Source: Bryum argenteum
Taxonomy: Eukaryota; Streptophyta; Bryopsida; Bryales; Bryaceae
Direction: 5' to 3'
DNA length: 64,000 nt
NCBI GenBank assembly: GCA_037043015.1
Contig: CM073331.1
Coordinates: forward strand, 2,315,501-2,379,500
In this document: in pieces, positions 33,732-45,400 of the stretch
Numbering within the stretch: position 1 is the stretch's first letter
Layout: every line of letters begins with the position of its first letter
Translations under genes and position numbers: made by a program
The notes under the pieces: generated by a model
Database searches by the model: none
Seen by the model: the letters and a program-made list of their open reading frames with translations, nothing else
Told to the model about the DNA's origin: nothing

Positions 33732-34302
33732 TTAACTCCTAACCCTCCTTGTGTTTGGGAGCTTAAAACCTCAAAAGAGCAATTTTTTACCTCTATGTAC
33801 TTCTGAATTTAAACCCAATTTCTTTCCTTTTTTTTAACTTCCAACCTTGAGATCTTGTATATGAGCCTATTTTTAGTTACTACTACGAAAATTGAGAGTT
33901 AGATGTTTACCATTTGAGAGATCATAACATCCAAAGTTTGTATGTCCAAAAAATTTAGAAGTTGTGAAGATTATTTTTGTAGTTTTCTGAGGGTGCCCTT
34001 CTGAAATTGGTATACTGTTTGACCTAAGTTACTTTGGAACTTGAGTACTGATTTGGTTATAAACATCTTAATTTTTAATTTTTTTAGGAAACTAAATTTA
34101 AACTGCCCTTTTAGGACTTGAAACACTTTCTAGATGAAGGTATCAAAATTGGAATTTGATTGTGCGAATTCCACCACATACAATTTGCAATATAAGGATC
34201 ACCCACTAACAATTTTATGCAAAAATATTACTATGACAACCCTCATCTAGGCTGCCCAAAATTGCACAAACCCATTTCAGTTTTCATGGTTGGTTAGGGA
34301 TT
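33732..34302 (-). mobile_element. decayed MITE family C copy
   Basis: Inverse orientation to 10325-10911. Shared blocks include ATTTGAGAGATCATAACATC, ACCTCTATG and CTAGGCTGCCCAAAAT. Starts TTAACTCCTAACCCTCC; the other end is eroded to GGTTAGGGATTTA. Confidence 0.6.
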
Positions 34303-34347
34303 TATACTGAAAGTAATACTTCCAAATGTTTCAAGTTAAATTGAACT

Positions 34348-34416
34348 GGAAGAAGAAAGAAAAAGAAAAAGAAAAAGAAAAAAAAGAAAAAAAGAAAAAA
34401 AGAAAAAAAAAAAAAC
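34348..34416 (+). repeat. purine microsatellite (GAAAAA)n
   Basis: A-rich run of GAAAAA/GAAAAAAA units. It produces a spurious poly-Phe frame on the other strand. Confidence 0.8.
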
Positions 34417-34499
34417 ACTTGATACAAATAAAAATTCAACTCAAAAAATATAGTTGATTCCAATATTGGATGAAGACAACAAAACAATCTGGGTAAGGG

Positions 34500-35470
34500 C
34501 ATAATATGTATACCCCCTCCAAAAATAGTGTGATTTTTTAAAACTACTTTTTAAATTTAAAAAAAAATATTATAAATTTATTCTAACCAGATGGTATTTT
34601 AGGTGATATGGCTATAGTTGTATACATGGGGTTAAAAAAGAAATTTCTGGCACATATATAATGAATTACACATAGGTCACACATAATGAAAGAGTGTCGT
34701 AGTGGTACCCTTATCATGCCATTATCCATGAGTATTTTTTGAAAACATTTTAATTTGGAACCATCTTTGTGAATTTGATATCAAAATCTAAGAATTTGTA
34801 ACCAACTATAAGTTGTTGAAGCTTATTTTGAGATCATAATTGCGTAATAAAATTCATGAAATAATTATTTTGATTGAAATAATAAACTAGTATGCCCCAC
34901 CGCATTGCCACGCCCACAACCTATTCTATATCTCCCTTCAGAGATTCCCGCCTCTAACCGTCCCATCCCTACTATCGTTATTTTACGTTCTTGTCCATTT
35001 TTTGACCTATGACCATGCTTCAAATTAGTCCAGAAACTCAATATTTTAACATGTTAGTTTAGTAGTCGCAAAAACTTGATCTAAGCATTCCATCTCCTTG
35101 AGAGCTTTGTGGAGACCTCAAGCACACCGTACCTCAATCGGACTCAAAAGTTTCTAGTAGGATAGATTTCAAAACTTAAAGGTCAATGTTCTTAGTAAGT
35201 TTTTGGTACGAGTCAAAATGTCTTGATTTTTTTGGTTGCAAACTTATTCCATTCATGTTTATAAAATTCAAAAATGCTTTTTAAAGGCATTAGTTTGACA
35301 ATTTCACTCTATACTGAAATGGAGTATGTTTTATCACACTTTTATGTGCCGAATCTCACTTTTATCTTTGGCTCCTACGATGAGCTACATGATATTATTT
35401 CTCATTTCCCACTTTTCATTATCAAATCCACCATGCCCTTTCCTTCCACTTATTCTCATTCTCAATTATA
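34500..35470. other. no gene seen
   Basis: AT-rich, no recognisable coding or repeat boundaries. Confidence 0.5.
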
Positions 35471-35960
35471 TTAAGCCCTAAACATCTCCAACCAAATTTT
35501 AGGCACAACCACATTTTCAAAGACGAGTCATATATGAAAATGAAGATACGCCATTTAGTTCTTAAATGTAAAAACTTGTAATTGACATGTTGTAGGTATT
35601 GTGAACCAAAATTTGAATCATGAGGCCACATAGATTAGGAGATCATAATGTATTAGTATGGAGAGGAAGTTGCAAAATTCCATCATTTCCACTTTAGAGT
35701 AGAAATTCTACCATCAAAGCTACTCGAATGAAGAAATCTTCAACTAGGAAAATACTCACCGTTATCTCTATAATACCCTTGTTTTGAAAACAAATCTTGG
35801 CTTAAAAAATAGCAGTGCAATGGTGAAAACTCCCAAAAAATTTACATAGGAAAAAAAGTCCAAAACTAATTCCTTTGCACTCAAATCTACACCAAATCTA
35901 CAAAACATCTTTGATTTGGTCAGGATTTATACTACTAAGACATTGGAGATATTTAGGATT
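35471..35960 (-). mobile_element. decayed MITE family A copy, truncated
   Basis: Begins TTAAGCCCTAAACATC at 35471 and follows the family A reverse orientation (AATCATGAGGCCACATAGAT, TTTCCACTTTAGAG) to about 35960, where similarity stops. Confidence 0.6.
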
Positions 35961-36503
35961 CAAAGCGAAGGGTACTAAGAATTATCATTATGTGATGAGT
36001 ATCGTTCACTTCAAATATACAAAACACCAACTATCAAATACTTCCTCTTCAATGTAGTCAATCTCATATATACGAACAAGGGTGGATTCAAGAGAGCCTA
36101 CATAAAAAACTTCATATTATTACAAAGTATATAATAAGGGGAAAATGGGCACTCTATATATGCTAACCCCATGCTACATGTCTTCCCTTTCCTTTCTTTC
36201 TACAATGGAAGCTAGAGAAACACCATATTTAATCATCTTTGAAAGTTTCGAAAATATAAAACTCTATGAGTAGAAGTTCACAACAACAATCTCATTTAAT
36301 CAATCGAAATACCAAGCGCTCCATGGTATTAGAATATTTCCCAATTCATCGAATATGGTATTGAAAGATAAGAAAATGTGCCTAAAGAACAAATCAAATG
36401 ACAAATTTTGAACCTTTAAAATGGGCCATCTGAAAGCACCTCGGTTGAATCTTCCGTGGACTGTCAAGGCAATGGTGAGGATATCAACAGTTTCTATATT
36501 GAC

Positions 36504-36694
36504 TATTATGTCAAGTATCTTCAAGGCACTAGTAACTAGGCTAGAAACTAGCGTAGTTATAAAGTCCACTCTCGAGAGGGGAAGTAGTATTGTTCCAATT
36601 TCCCCTTGTCCGGTGGCCATCGCCTTATTAGCATTACGAACAGACACTTCATTCACGCATGCCCCTTAGAAAGGGACCGGAGTTTCTATTTATC
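36504..36694 (+). mobile_element. 5'-truncated SINE copy
   Basis: Matches the 3' part of the SINE at 31769-32139 from TATGTCAAGTATC to GGAGTTTCTATTTATC. Possible target duplication TATATTGAC / TATATCGAC with one mismatch. Confidence 0.75.
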
Positions 36695-36943
36695 TTGTTA
36701 TATCGACAGCTATCGTAACCGGAGTTCAGGGAAGTTTAGGGAAATACTATAGAGGTGGCACCTCCCCCATTGGCCGAGGGTAGTGTGAATTATTCTCCAC
36801 ATTCGAATTCCTCTCTAAGGGCCTTCCTACACGAGAGGGAGAGGAAGTTTCACAACTTCCTCGAACGTGGCACTTTGCCTTTTAAAAAAAAAAAAAATCC
36901 TTGATTTTCTTCTTACAATGTGGACTTCCAACCCACTTCCAAG

Positions 36944-37170
36944 CACTACACTAAATTTGATAATTAGTGTTAGATTATTATAAAATTTGAGAATGCTATA
37001 AGTTTTTACTTTTGTTTAAAAAAATTACCCAAGAGCATTGATTCTGATACTATATAAGGACCCACATCTTGGCCAATATATTGGGTAAAATTATTGAACA
37101 ACAGTAAAAACTTATAATATATTTATGTAAATTAGTGTATCTAACACTAATTATCAAATTTAGTGTAGTG
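36944..37170 (+). mobile_element. MITE, family H (227 bp)
   Basis: Perfect inverted ends CACTACACTAAATTTGATAA and complement, about 30 bp with TTAGTGTTAG. A second copy is at 60727-60944. TA dinucleotides at the CTACACTAAA step could be the target site; superfamily uncertain. Confidence 0.75.
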
Positions 37171-37290
37171 CCCGGTAGTGGAGTGGTAGCATTTATTGTG
37201 CCAAGTCATCGCCATGTAGATCCCAAAGCAACATCCAAAGCAAACCCAAAGCTACAAAGTTGCTCCATGTCACTCTTGCCACTCTCCCTA

Positions 37291-37517
37291 AGGTTGGAGT
37301 GGCTAAAACCGTCCAGCCCCAAAAACCGTTTGAATTTCAGCTTTGCATACTTGGAATAGTGGTGTAAAATTTTAATTATTTTTCGATAGTCTGCAAAGCT
37401 AGAGCAAATCCATCCCCAAAAAAAAAAACATTTTTTGAGTAATCCTATAATTTCTTATGAATATTTGAACCCTACTGTGCGGTTCTTGGGGCTGGACGGT
37501 TTTAGCCACTCCTACCT
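37291..37517 (+). mobile_element. TA-type MITE, family D, second copy
   Basis: Same structure as 5599-5824, with ends AGGTTGGAGTGGCTAAAACC and GCCACTCCTACCT. Left TA at 37289-37290; the right TA has mutated to CA. Confidence 0.8.
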
Positions 37518-38225
37518 CACTTCTCATGTGGCAACCACTTGCTGATTAGAACCAATACGAATCTTCCATCCCACTGCCTTTCCTCCCGGGTGGTATGGCC
37601 CTTAGAGCCTCTCCCCATGCTTGAACCGACCCGTATTTATTTGAAGGTGAGGGTGGCTTGCATGTACTTTGGAGACACCCGACCCGTATCAATGAAAGCG
37701 GTTCGTTTTTTTAGATGACGGGTCTACCAAGAAGGCTTGGCAAGCCCTCTTAATAATACGGGTGACCCTCATTCTTATCTTGGATTATTCTTCCCTCAAT
37801 TTAGGATGCTTTTTGGAATTCCCTTTTTTGAGGAGCTTGCAATAGTTGTTTTCTGTCATTTATCTAAATCGAATGGAGGATTATCACGGCACGGTCCTCA
37901 CATGAGGACAACCCATCATTTCTCCTCCCTAATTTTAAATGAAGGTTTGCTACAGGACGAACCTTGAAATATGACGGGTCGGTTCAAGCATGGAGACTCG
38001 CCCTTAGAGCCTTGCCACACGTGTTATTACAAGACAGACCCCCTGTCAGCGTGTACAGTAAGCAGGACAAAGACTCCTCTCACGTGTAAGGACGAAAAGG
38101 CCACGTGGCTCATTCTGCCTCAATGGCGCTCATGCGCTCTCAACAGAAGAAGAAGACGGCTCCGAAGAAGAAAGGAAAAACCCCGGAGAGAGAGATCGAA
38201 TTCAAGGCAAGGCAGGTCCACCCGC
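37518..38225. other. GC-richer spacer, no gene recognised
   Basis: Contains the word ACCCGTAT repeatedly (about 37630-37760) and an Arg-rich open frame at 38100-38230, but no domain. Confidence 0.4.
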
Positions 38226-38331
38226 CATGGTGGGTGGTGGATTCGCGCCAACCTTGCGAATAGCTCATGGACTCCAGTTCCACTCACATGCCTTCTTGAA
38301 TCCTGTGTCCGCATTAACACTCTTCTCCCAC

Positions 38332-38752
38332 CCATCCCGCTTCCTTGCTCACAATCTCTCCATCCCGCTTCCTTGCTCACAATCTCTCCATCCCGCTTCC
38401 TTGCTCACAATCTCTCCATCCCGCTTCCTTGCTCACAATCTTCCATCCCGCTTCCTTGCTCACAATCTCTCCTCCCGCTTCCTTGCTCACAATCTCTCCT
38501 CCCGCTTCCTTGCTCACAATCTCTCCTCCCGCTTCCTTGCTCACAATCTCTCCTCCCGCTTCCTTGCTCACAATCTCTCCATCCCGCTTCCTTGCTCACA
38601 ATCTCTCCATCCGCTTCCTTGCTCACAATCTCTCCATCCCGCTTCCTTGCTCACAATCTCTCCTCCCGCTTCCTTGCTCACAATCTCTCCTCCCGCTTCC
38701 TTGCTCACAATCTCTCCTCCCGCTTCCTTGCTCACAATCTCTCCTCTCGAGG
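38332..38752 (+). repeat. minisatellite, 24-27 bp unit, about 16-17 copies
   Basis: Unit CCCGCTTCCTTGCTCACAAT plus CTCTCC(AT). Units differ mainly by the presence or absence of AT. It ends at CTCGAG|GTAAGC, a good donor site, with a candidate acceptor GTTGCAG at about 38873-38879. The array could lie in the leader of the gene at 39224. Confidence 0.9.
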
Positions 38753-39223
38753 TAAGCCTCAAAGCTTTTGGAGGCGAGCTCATTCCTCGCGGCAAAATCC
38801 AGAAACGTGCTACAAGGAGGCGGTGCGGTCGAGTAAGCTTGCGTAACTTGAATACCCTGTTCGTTGCGAATGTTGCAGGTACTCTTGCAAGGGTTTAGGT
38901 TTTATTGTGCGGATCTACTTTGTGCGGATCTCGAATGTCTACTTTGTGGCCGGATGGAATCCACCGTTTTGCAGCAATCCGATTCAATGTATGCTTTGTT
39001 GTAAAGGGGTGGCGACATTTTTTGTACGAGGTATGGCGCAGTTAGCGCCCTTGCGCAAATCGTTGGTAGTGGGATGTAGCAATTAGCTTCGACGATCCAT
39101 CCGCTGGTAGTTTGTTGGGTTCGAGTTCCGATCGTCCTCTCTTGCGGTTGTGGAAAACGACCACCAGAACATTGATGCTTCTTCACTTGTGCAGACGAGC
39201 GAGTGGCCTCTTCGTCGTCAATC

Positions 39224-39791
39224 ATGGCTGAAGCTGCACATTCGCACGCAAGGATGCCGGAAGGCGCACCCACTCGGCATGCAGGTGTTAGCGATCCACC
39301 ACCGGAAGCTATCCGGACGGACGAAGGTGGCCGACCCGCGGTGGAAGTTGTTGTGAAGAACCATATCGCAGTGAAGATAGGTGACATAGCGACAATGAAG
39401 TGTGGAGAGGAGTGCTATCAACACGAGGTGGTGAAAGATGGCGTGCTAGAACTCAGTGTTGAACGGGAAAAGGAACTCAAGGAAGGTGTCAATGCCGAGT
39501 TCGATGTTCCTGCACGACACGATGCATCGACGTCCTCTACGCTCGGTCGACGACGCATCGACGAGATTCTTGAGCCGTTTCCAAGCATTGGAGAAGATGT
39601 GGTGAGCGTTACACCAAATCTCATTGCTCGCGTCCTTTCAGAGTTTGAGAATTCGTCATGTTAGCTTGCTCCTTTGAACTTACGACATTCATTTATTTTT
39701 TTTGCAGCGAGAAGCGGCGGAAACCCTGTTGCTACTTGCACTCCCCACTCCCCACAAGGTTGTAGTATACACTAGACGACCTCGTTCGTGA
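39224..39791 (+). CDS. unrecognised two-exon gene, 153 residues
   Basis: Exon 1 is 39224-39601, starting MAEAAHSHARMPEGAPTRHA. A GTGAGC donor at 39602 and a TTTTTTTTGCAG acceptor ending 39707 join it in frame to exon 2, 39708-39791, ending VVVYTRRPRS and TGA. The joined part reads DEILEPFPSIGEDV then REAAETLLLLALP, a plausible continuous helix. GC content is higher than in the flanks. I recognise no family. A non-spliced alternative ends at 39664 (FENSSC). A 5' leader with an intron at about 38751-38879 is possible. Confidence 0.45.
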
Positions 39792-40152
39792 ATTGAGGAG
39801 TAAGGCTTTCTGTGTAGGGTTATGTTAGGGTTATGCACTATCAGTAGGGTGTAATGGTGAGTGGAAATTGTGTACAGGGCACTTCATCGGATCAACCTGC
39901 CTTGATTGTTTAAGAATGTTTTTTCTCAGTCATGTTTGGGATGAGATCACACTAGTATTTCGCAGGGATACAGCGAGTTTGAGATCCCTGTTGTTATTTA
40001 AATAAAACCTTCCGAAGTGCTGTGGCTTCATCACCATCTTTTACTTTGCAAGCTCTTTATGTACCTGATCGGATGTTTTTTTTTTTTTTTGGTGCAATGT
40101 GTCAGATCACAACTAGCCTGATGATTATCTAACCCCGAAGGGTGAGTGAGTC
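39792..40152. other. 3' flank of the two-exon gene
   Basis: Contains GCTTCATCACC..TTTGCAAGCTCT (about 40024-40061), which recurs at 42078-42116. No gene seen. Confidence 0.4.
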
Positions 40153-40499
40153 TTAACCCTTAAACGCCTAGGTATACGGATTTGGGCAGCCCAGTATTGG
40201 ATCACAGCATCTTTTGCACTTGGGCATCATGACTAGTGCACTTTTTGAACTTGGGCATCATGAATGATCCAATCAATGATGAGCTTGCAACCCCCTACAA
40301 GTATTGTACAACCCCAACCTACCTACCACAATCCTTTCAAAGCACAAAATCACTCATACAAATTGTGATTTGAACTCTAAAATTTCACTTTTTGAATGCA
40401 TCACAAGAAGGTGACCAGTTTGACATCAAAATATAAGTGAAAAGTTCTTGTGTTTGAGAGCTATTGAGGAGATTCTGTGCTCAGGCGTTTAAGGGTTAA
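40153..40499 (+). mobile_element. TTAA-flanked MITE, family K (347 bp)
   Basis: TTAACCCTTAAACGCCTA at 40153 and CAGGCGTTTAAGGGTTAA ending 40499. An inverse copy lies at 56976-57345 (shared GATGCATTCAAAAAGTG, GACATCAAAAT and TTGGGCATCATGA blocks). Confidence 0.85.
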
Positions 40500-40672
40500 A
40501 TAAGTAAACGAGTCTCATGTAAGCAGATAAGGTCGACCGCCCTAAAACCACCAACTTAAGGATTCTGAGCTTTTTTTTGCAGAGTTATTCTTGGGGTATA
40601 TTTTTCCCATGTAGGAAAGCTATTTTCTAACAGAATGCAAATTTTTTCGGAATTTTCTGCCCAATACTGAAA

Positions 40673-41350
40673 CACTAGTAGAAAAGGGGTGCAACTACAC
40701 CCAGATGTACACCAAAAACACACCTAATTTGGGCTTTTCGAAATGGTGTAGTTGAGATTCATTTTGGTGTAATCCGGCACCTGACACTCTTATTTGCGGA
40801 TTGTCTGACACTCATATTTGCAGTCTGTCTAGTGGGGGGTCCCATCATGTGGTGCGCATTTGTCTTCGAGGGTGAAAGAACATATTTTACTGGTCGCAGG
40901 AAGTGCAATTGTTTTGCATATTACTTGACTCCCATGTTTATTTTCATATAATTTTCTCTCTTATTTATAGCATACCCGGGTGATTGAAGTGACATGGTCT
41001 GTTGAGGGCAAAGGGACTGTATGCGCTGCGACCATCATCAAATTCTGTGTGAGCACATGGTTGGGACTGAGTTTCTATACTAGATGAGTGGGAGATCCCC
41101 CCAATGCATATGGGATTTTCTGCTTCTGAATCTTGGACTGCCAGTGGGACACACCCATGCCAGGTGGCTGCATTTGATGATGATTTGTTCACTGTTTACA
41201 CCAAAAACTGCCTTCCACCATGAACATTGTTCACTGTTTACACCAAAAAGTGCCTTCCACCAGTCAAAAATCACTTACTAAACATTATGAACACCAAAGT
41301 CTGTTTTCGGTGTAGTTGCCCGGTGTAGTTGCACCCCTTTTCTACTAGTG
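40673..41350. mobile_element. nonautonomous CACTA element (678 bp)
   Basis: Begins CACTAGTAGAAAAGGGGTGC and ends with the complement GCACCCCTTTTCTACTAGTG, flanked by a 3-bp duplication AAA (40670-40672, 41351-41353). Subterminal repeats include GGTGTAGTTG and a tandem duplication of GTTCACTGTTTACACCAAAA near 41186-41253. It carries no transposase. The CACTA ends and 3-bp target fit the En/Spm superfamily. Confidence 0.87.
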
Positions 41351-41353
41351 AAA

Positions 41354-42417
41354 TAGATACAAATTTCTGAAGGTAAAAGTACTTCGTGACCCAAACCCGA
41401 TCTGTAGGTTTTCCCATTGTCACACCATGCGGTACCCAAAACCAACTGTGGTGGTTTAAGAAAGGTCTACATATCAGAGATGGGGAAGGTGGTGGTTTTA
41501 GGACACTCGACCGTACCTTCCAATTCTAATCACCATTACTTGAAAGATTGAAAAAAATCACTACTTCCACTGTTGACACCAGGAACATGACATGAAACGA
41601 CTCACTCCATTCATTCGTTTTCGACCTAAAACTGGAAACAGAGAAACAAATGAGGAAAGGGCATTGGCTACTCACCCAAGAGAACACCACGAATGAGCAG
41701 CAATCAATCTTGATGAGTCGTATGTAGTTAGAGTCTTCGGAGCGACGGGAATGGAGTCAGTTCGATTGCAGAGGACTGGAAAGGAAGAGGACCACGGAGT
41801 ATGGAGTATTGATGGGCTTCGTGCGTTAGGATGAACGACGACCGCTCCGTGACAACGGGACAAACAGTATCGGTGGGAGTAAATCCTATTATGTTTTTGG
41901 GGGTGAGAGGTTGATCGCAGAATCAAGACGAGCAGCGCATGTAAGGCGAAAAACCCTGGCCCTTGCTATCGTCCTCATTGCCATCTTGCTTGCAAGCAAG
42001 GGTTTTAGTTACAAATGGCTTGAAGTCCAGATGTGGCTTGGACACCATTGCAATCTAAAACCCTTCCTGAGAAGAAGACTTCATTATCACCCCTCACTTT
42101 GCAAGCTCTATATGTGCCTGGTCGATCGGAAATGGATCGGATTTTTTTGAAGCTGTTGCAACTATGGAAACAGATAACCACACTAACTATGATCTTACAT
42201 GCAGAAAACTTTTCGAGAGGGCAATAACAAATCTTACCACAACGGAGATATTTATTTCTGTGTGTTGGTACAATCTAAACTCTTATGTTACGACACCGTC
42301 AGGTGTTGCATCATCATCAATATGACAATTTTAAACCTAATCAACGTCACCTCTAATGGAACCCAGAATTCGGAGTTCCCACTTCAAACCAGGCTATGAA
42401 AAGCTTATACTTACAAT
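41354..42417. other. RIC1 3' flank, no gene recognised
   Basis: Part of this segment (about 41511-41600) resembles 42700-42790 in a RIC1 intron. The ORF at 41911-42150 has a hydrophobic stretch (LALAIVLIAILLASKGF) but no other support. Confidence 0.4.
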
Positions 42418-45400
42418 CTATGAGTTTGTAACTGAAAGTTCATATTCAAGTGCAACGAGAAGATCTTTGTACTCAGCAAATTCTGGTAAACCCTGAAAAG
42501 CAGAACAAAGAGCACCATGTTACAGTAATTCTTGAACCTTGAGAGCATAATCACATAGTTTTCAACAGGTAAAAAACTACTGGCGGAATTGTTACCTGAA
42601 GAGTATGACTATAAGCTAGCCAAAGGCGTGAATCTCCCTTGAAAGTCTCCACAAGGACCTGCACACAAAGCAAAGGCCCAGATTAGCTCAGGAAAGCAGA
42701 TACCTTCCAATTCAAATCACCATTGCTTGCAAGATTGAAAAAATCAGTACATCTACTGCTAACACATACTCTTCCTTCCCACTTAAAACAGAAGATACAT
42801 TATCAATCTGAAACTCAAATTTCAAGTTACATGACATTTCCACTCTGCGTTTGAAATTCCTGCGGTATGTTTTACACCCTGCGTGTATGCAAAAGAATAA
42901 GTAACCCTTCGACTAAGCAGGTTGACCTTACCTCTACTCGTTGAAGGAGAGTGGCAAGCACCACAATCCATTCCTGGAAGCCAACAGCTCGCATATGCGT
43001 CAACAAAAACTCCGCAACTTCCACACCCTCCTTTTCATCGGCACGGAGCTGCACAAACTTCTTGTCAGAACAGGGCACACCAGCAAGGTTGAAGCACCCA
43101 CAATTGACCAAGCATTCAATTCAGTGGTCGATTTAGAGTGCTCCTACTTTTATATGCTAAGAGCCAAGGTTGCGATACTTACTTTATCACCGACTGTCAA
43201 CAATGCAGAGGCAAAGTCATCCAAACGAGCTGCTCGTCCCCGCTCCGTGTGAAGAAAAGCCTGAAAACAGAAGCAAGGACATCCATACGTCGGTGAGGTC
43301 GGTACGTAACTTGAGAATGAAAGTGCATGCTTACAAAGAACTTCGTTCCTTCATGTCTTTAATTGACAAAAGCTTGATTCATAGGTGCAAGGTATCATCG
43401 GCAGCAACCACATTAAAATCGTGTGGATTTCACATACATTGAAATCGAAGTGGGTGGCTTTGACGAATGCCACCAATTCCCGAAGCTCAAGCTTGCTCAT
43501 TAAGAAACTGGCACGCTCTTCCAGAGTCCTCTTCACAACAGCGAAGTTCTGTTCTTTCCCGACCCAGGGTGTACTGCCAAAAAGAACGATTACAATGTCA
43601 ATGCATTCTTTATAAATAAGGGTAGTCATAATCAATAGCGAATGCAAGTGTGTACCTGATCGTTAACCCCAAAAAGGATGACATAAGTCCATTTCCATGA
43701 CGAACAACTTCCTTTTCTTGAGTCTCACTTTCCCTACCACCTCGCAGTAAGAATCGGACCTGAGAAAATACCAACAACACGCTCAACATCAACACTAGGA
43801 AGAATTGTACCCGCAGAAAAGTCTATATCTACTTTGACGAGGGACGCCCATTGATCCATTCATGTAACTATTACAAATGGATGATGATAATCCATGACCA
43901 TCTAAAAAAGTCTTAAGGTCATTAAGAATCTCCACAAATTGGACTCAGATTTTACGAATTGGTGAACATTAAAGGACCTGCTTTTGTTGTTACCGAAAAT
44001 AGATTCAATACCAAAATTGAAACATCCAAGTACTAGTCTTTAACCTCGACTTTATGATATCAAGCACGAACCATCTTACCAGTTCACCGGCCAACTCGTA
44101 CTGGGAGACTTCAAGTGTGGCCTGCCAGTTTAAAATTTCAGGTAATAAGTAAAGCACAAGTTACTCAAGAAACTCAAAAACAACAATCAAGAGTAGATAG
44201 ATAGTCTGCTTTAACGGTCCCATACTTTGAGTAGTCGAACAGCGCTATGCTGACTTATGCTTGAGCCCTCCAGCTTTTCAATCACCTTCCCATATCCAAG
44301 CCCACAGAGACAAATCAGTTGAGCACTAGATTTTGCAGCTCCCAATCTTTGTGTTTCTGTAAGCTACGGAACACAATCATTGAACTAACTCTCCATAATT
44401 CGCACTGACCAGTATGTAGCATGAGGCTGTTCGATATAAGCCTTTCTCCAAGCACTCTTCAAACAATCTGCCAGAGCATAAAAGCACACACATAAACAAA
44501 GAAGCTCGTATTCGGCACATGATTTATGAAACAGCATAACCTTTAATTTTAACAAATACAGGACTATGTTATAGAAGAGCATCGTGTTCATATGTTGTGT
44601 GCAGTACTACCACATCCATTCTAATCAGAGCACTCCCAGCAGGAGAACATGGACTTACTCGGTGGAGTTTCCAGCGACGGCGAAAAGCTCAGGCCAGTGT
44701 CGGCTATCAGTCTTTCGAGCCACACTAACCAAGACATCCAAATACTCGGGGAAGTATTTGATCAAGTTGCAAACCTGCTGCAAAAGCAAGAATACTGTTC
44801 GCTTTACTGCAATGTTTCGTCCCCTTCTTCTGTTGGTCGCTTGGCTGCAAGCAAAACAACCTTACACACTTAGTTTCAAACGAAAAAAATCTTTCCATGA
44901 AAGCTTTCTTGTTCAAGATATGACCATATAAAAGCAAATCTCACCTTGACATGGCTGCGTCAAAGACAGTGAACAACAGCTTCTCCAAGGACCGTGAAAA
45001 GTGTGGTAAGCCTTCTGAGAGTTTCGCCAGTTGAAGTGCCTCTTCTGACTTATTTCTCTGTGCAACATTCCGCAACTTTCCTTCCATTATTGAGTGTTGT
45101 ATACATCAAGCACAATGTGAGGTAATGACACAGTTATTCTACCTAAGAAAAAGCTAAATAAGCAATCCTCTCAGTAAAGTAACACCATCACCAAACGAAC
45201 CTGAAGCAGGTGCCAAAGGATACACGGAAGAATGGGTTGAGCTTGTGGAGTTGGTTCAAAGCATGGCATGAGAACAGCTCCTGAAAGAGTGAGTCTCTGT
45301 GTGATTCCCACAATAATCCCTGCTGCTGGAGATATTCCGAGAGGGTAGACTTCCCGATCAAAATCTAGCTCCGGTTCGAGCTGTTCATAATCAGATTGTT

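Noticed and set aside
38332..38752. Possible CRISPR array
   Set aside because: Units are directly tandem with no unique spacers; it is a minisatellite in eukaryotic DNA.
38227..38898. Long Leu/Ser/Pro-rich frames over the minisatellite
   Set aside because: Units of 24 and 27 bp stay open in all three forward frames, a repeat artefact.
41911..42150. Small membrane protein ORF
   Set aside because: One hydrophobic stretch but no start context, splice or similarity support; part of it is duplicated noncoding sequence.
43661..43672. TTAACCCC motif resembling a piggyBac MITE end
   Set aside because: It lies inside a conserved RIC1 exon (LGLTI region), lacks the following TAAA, and has no partner end.
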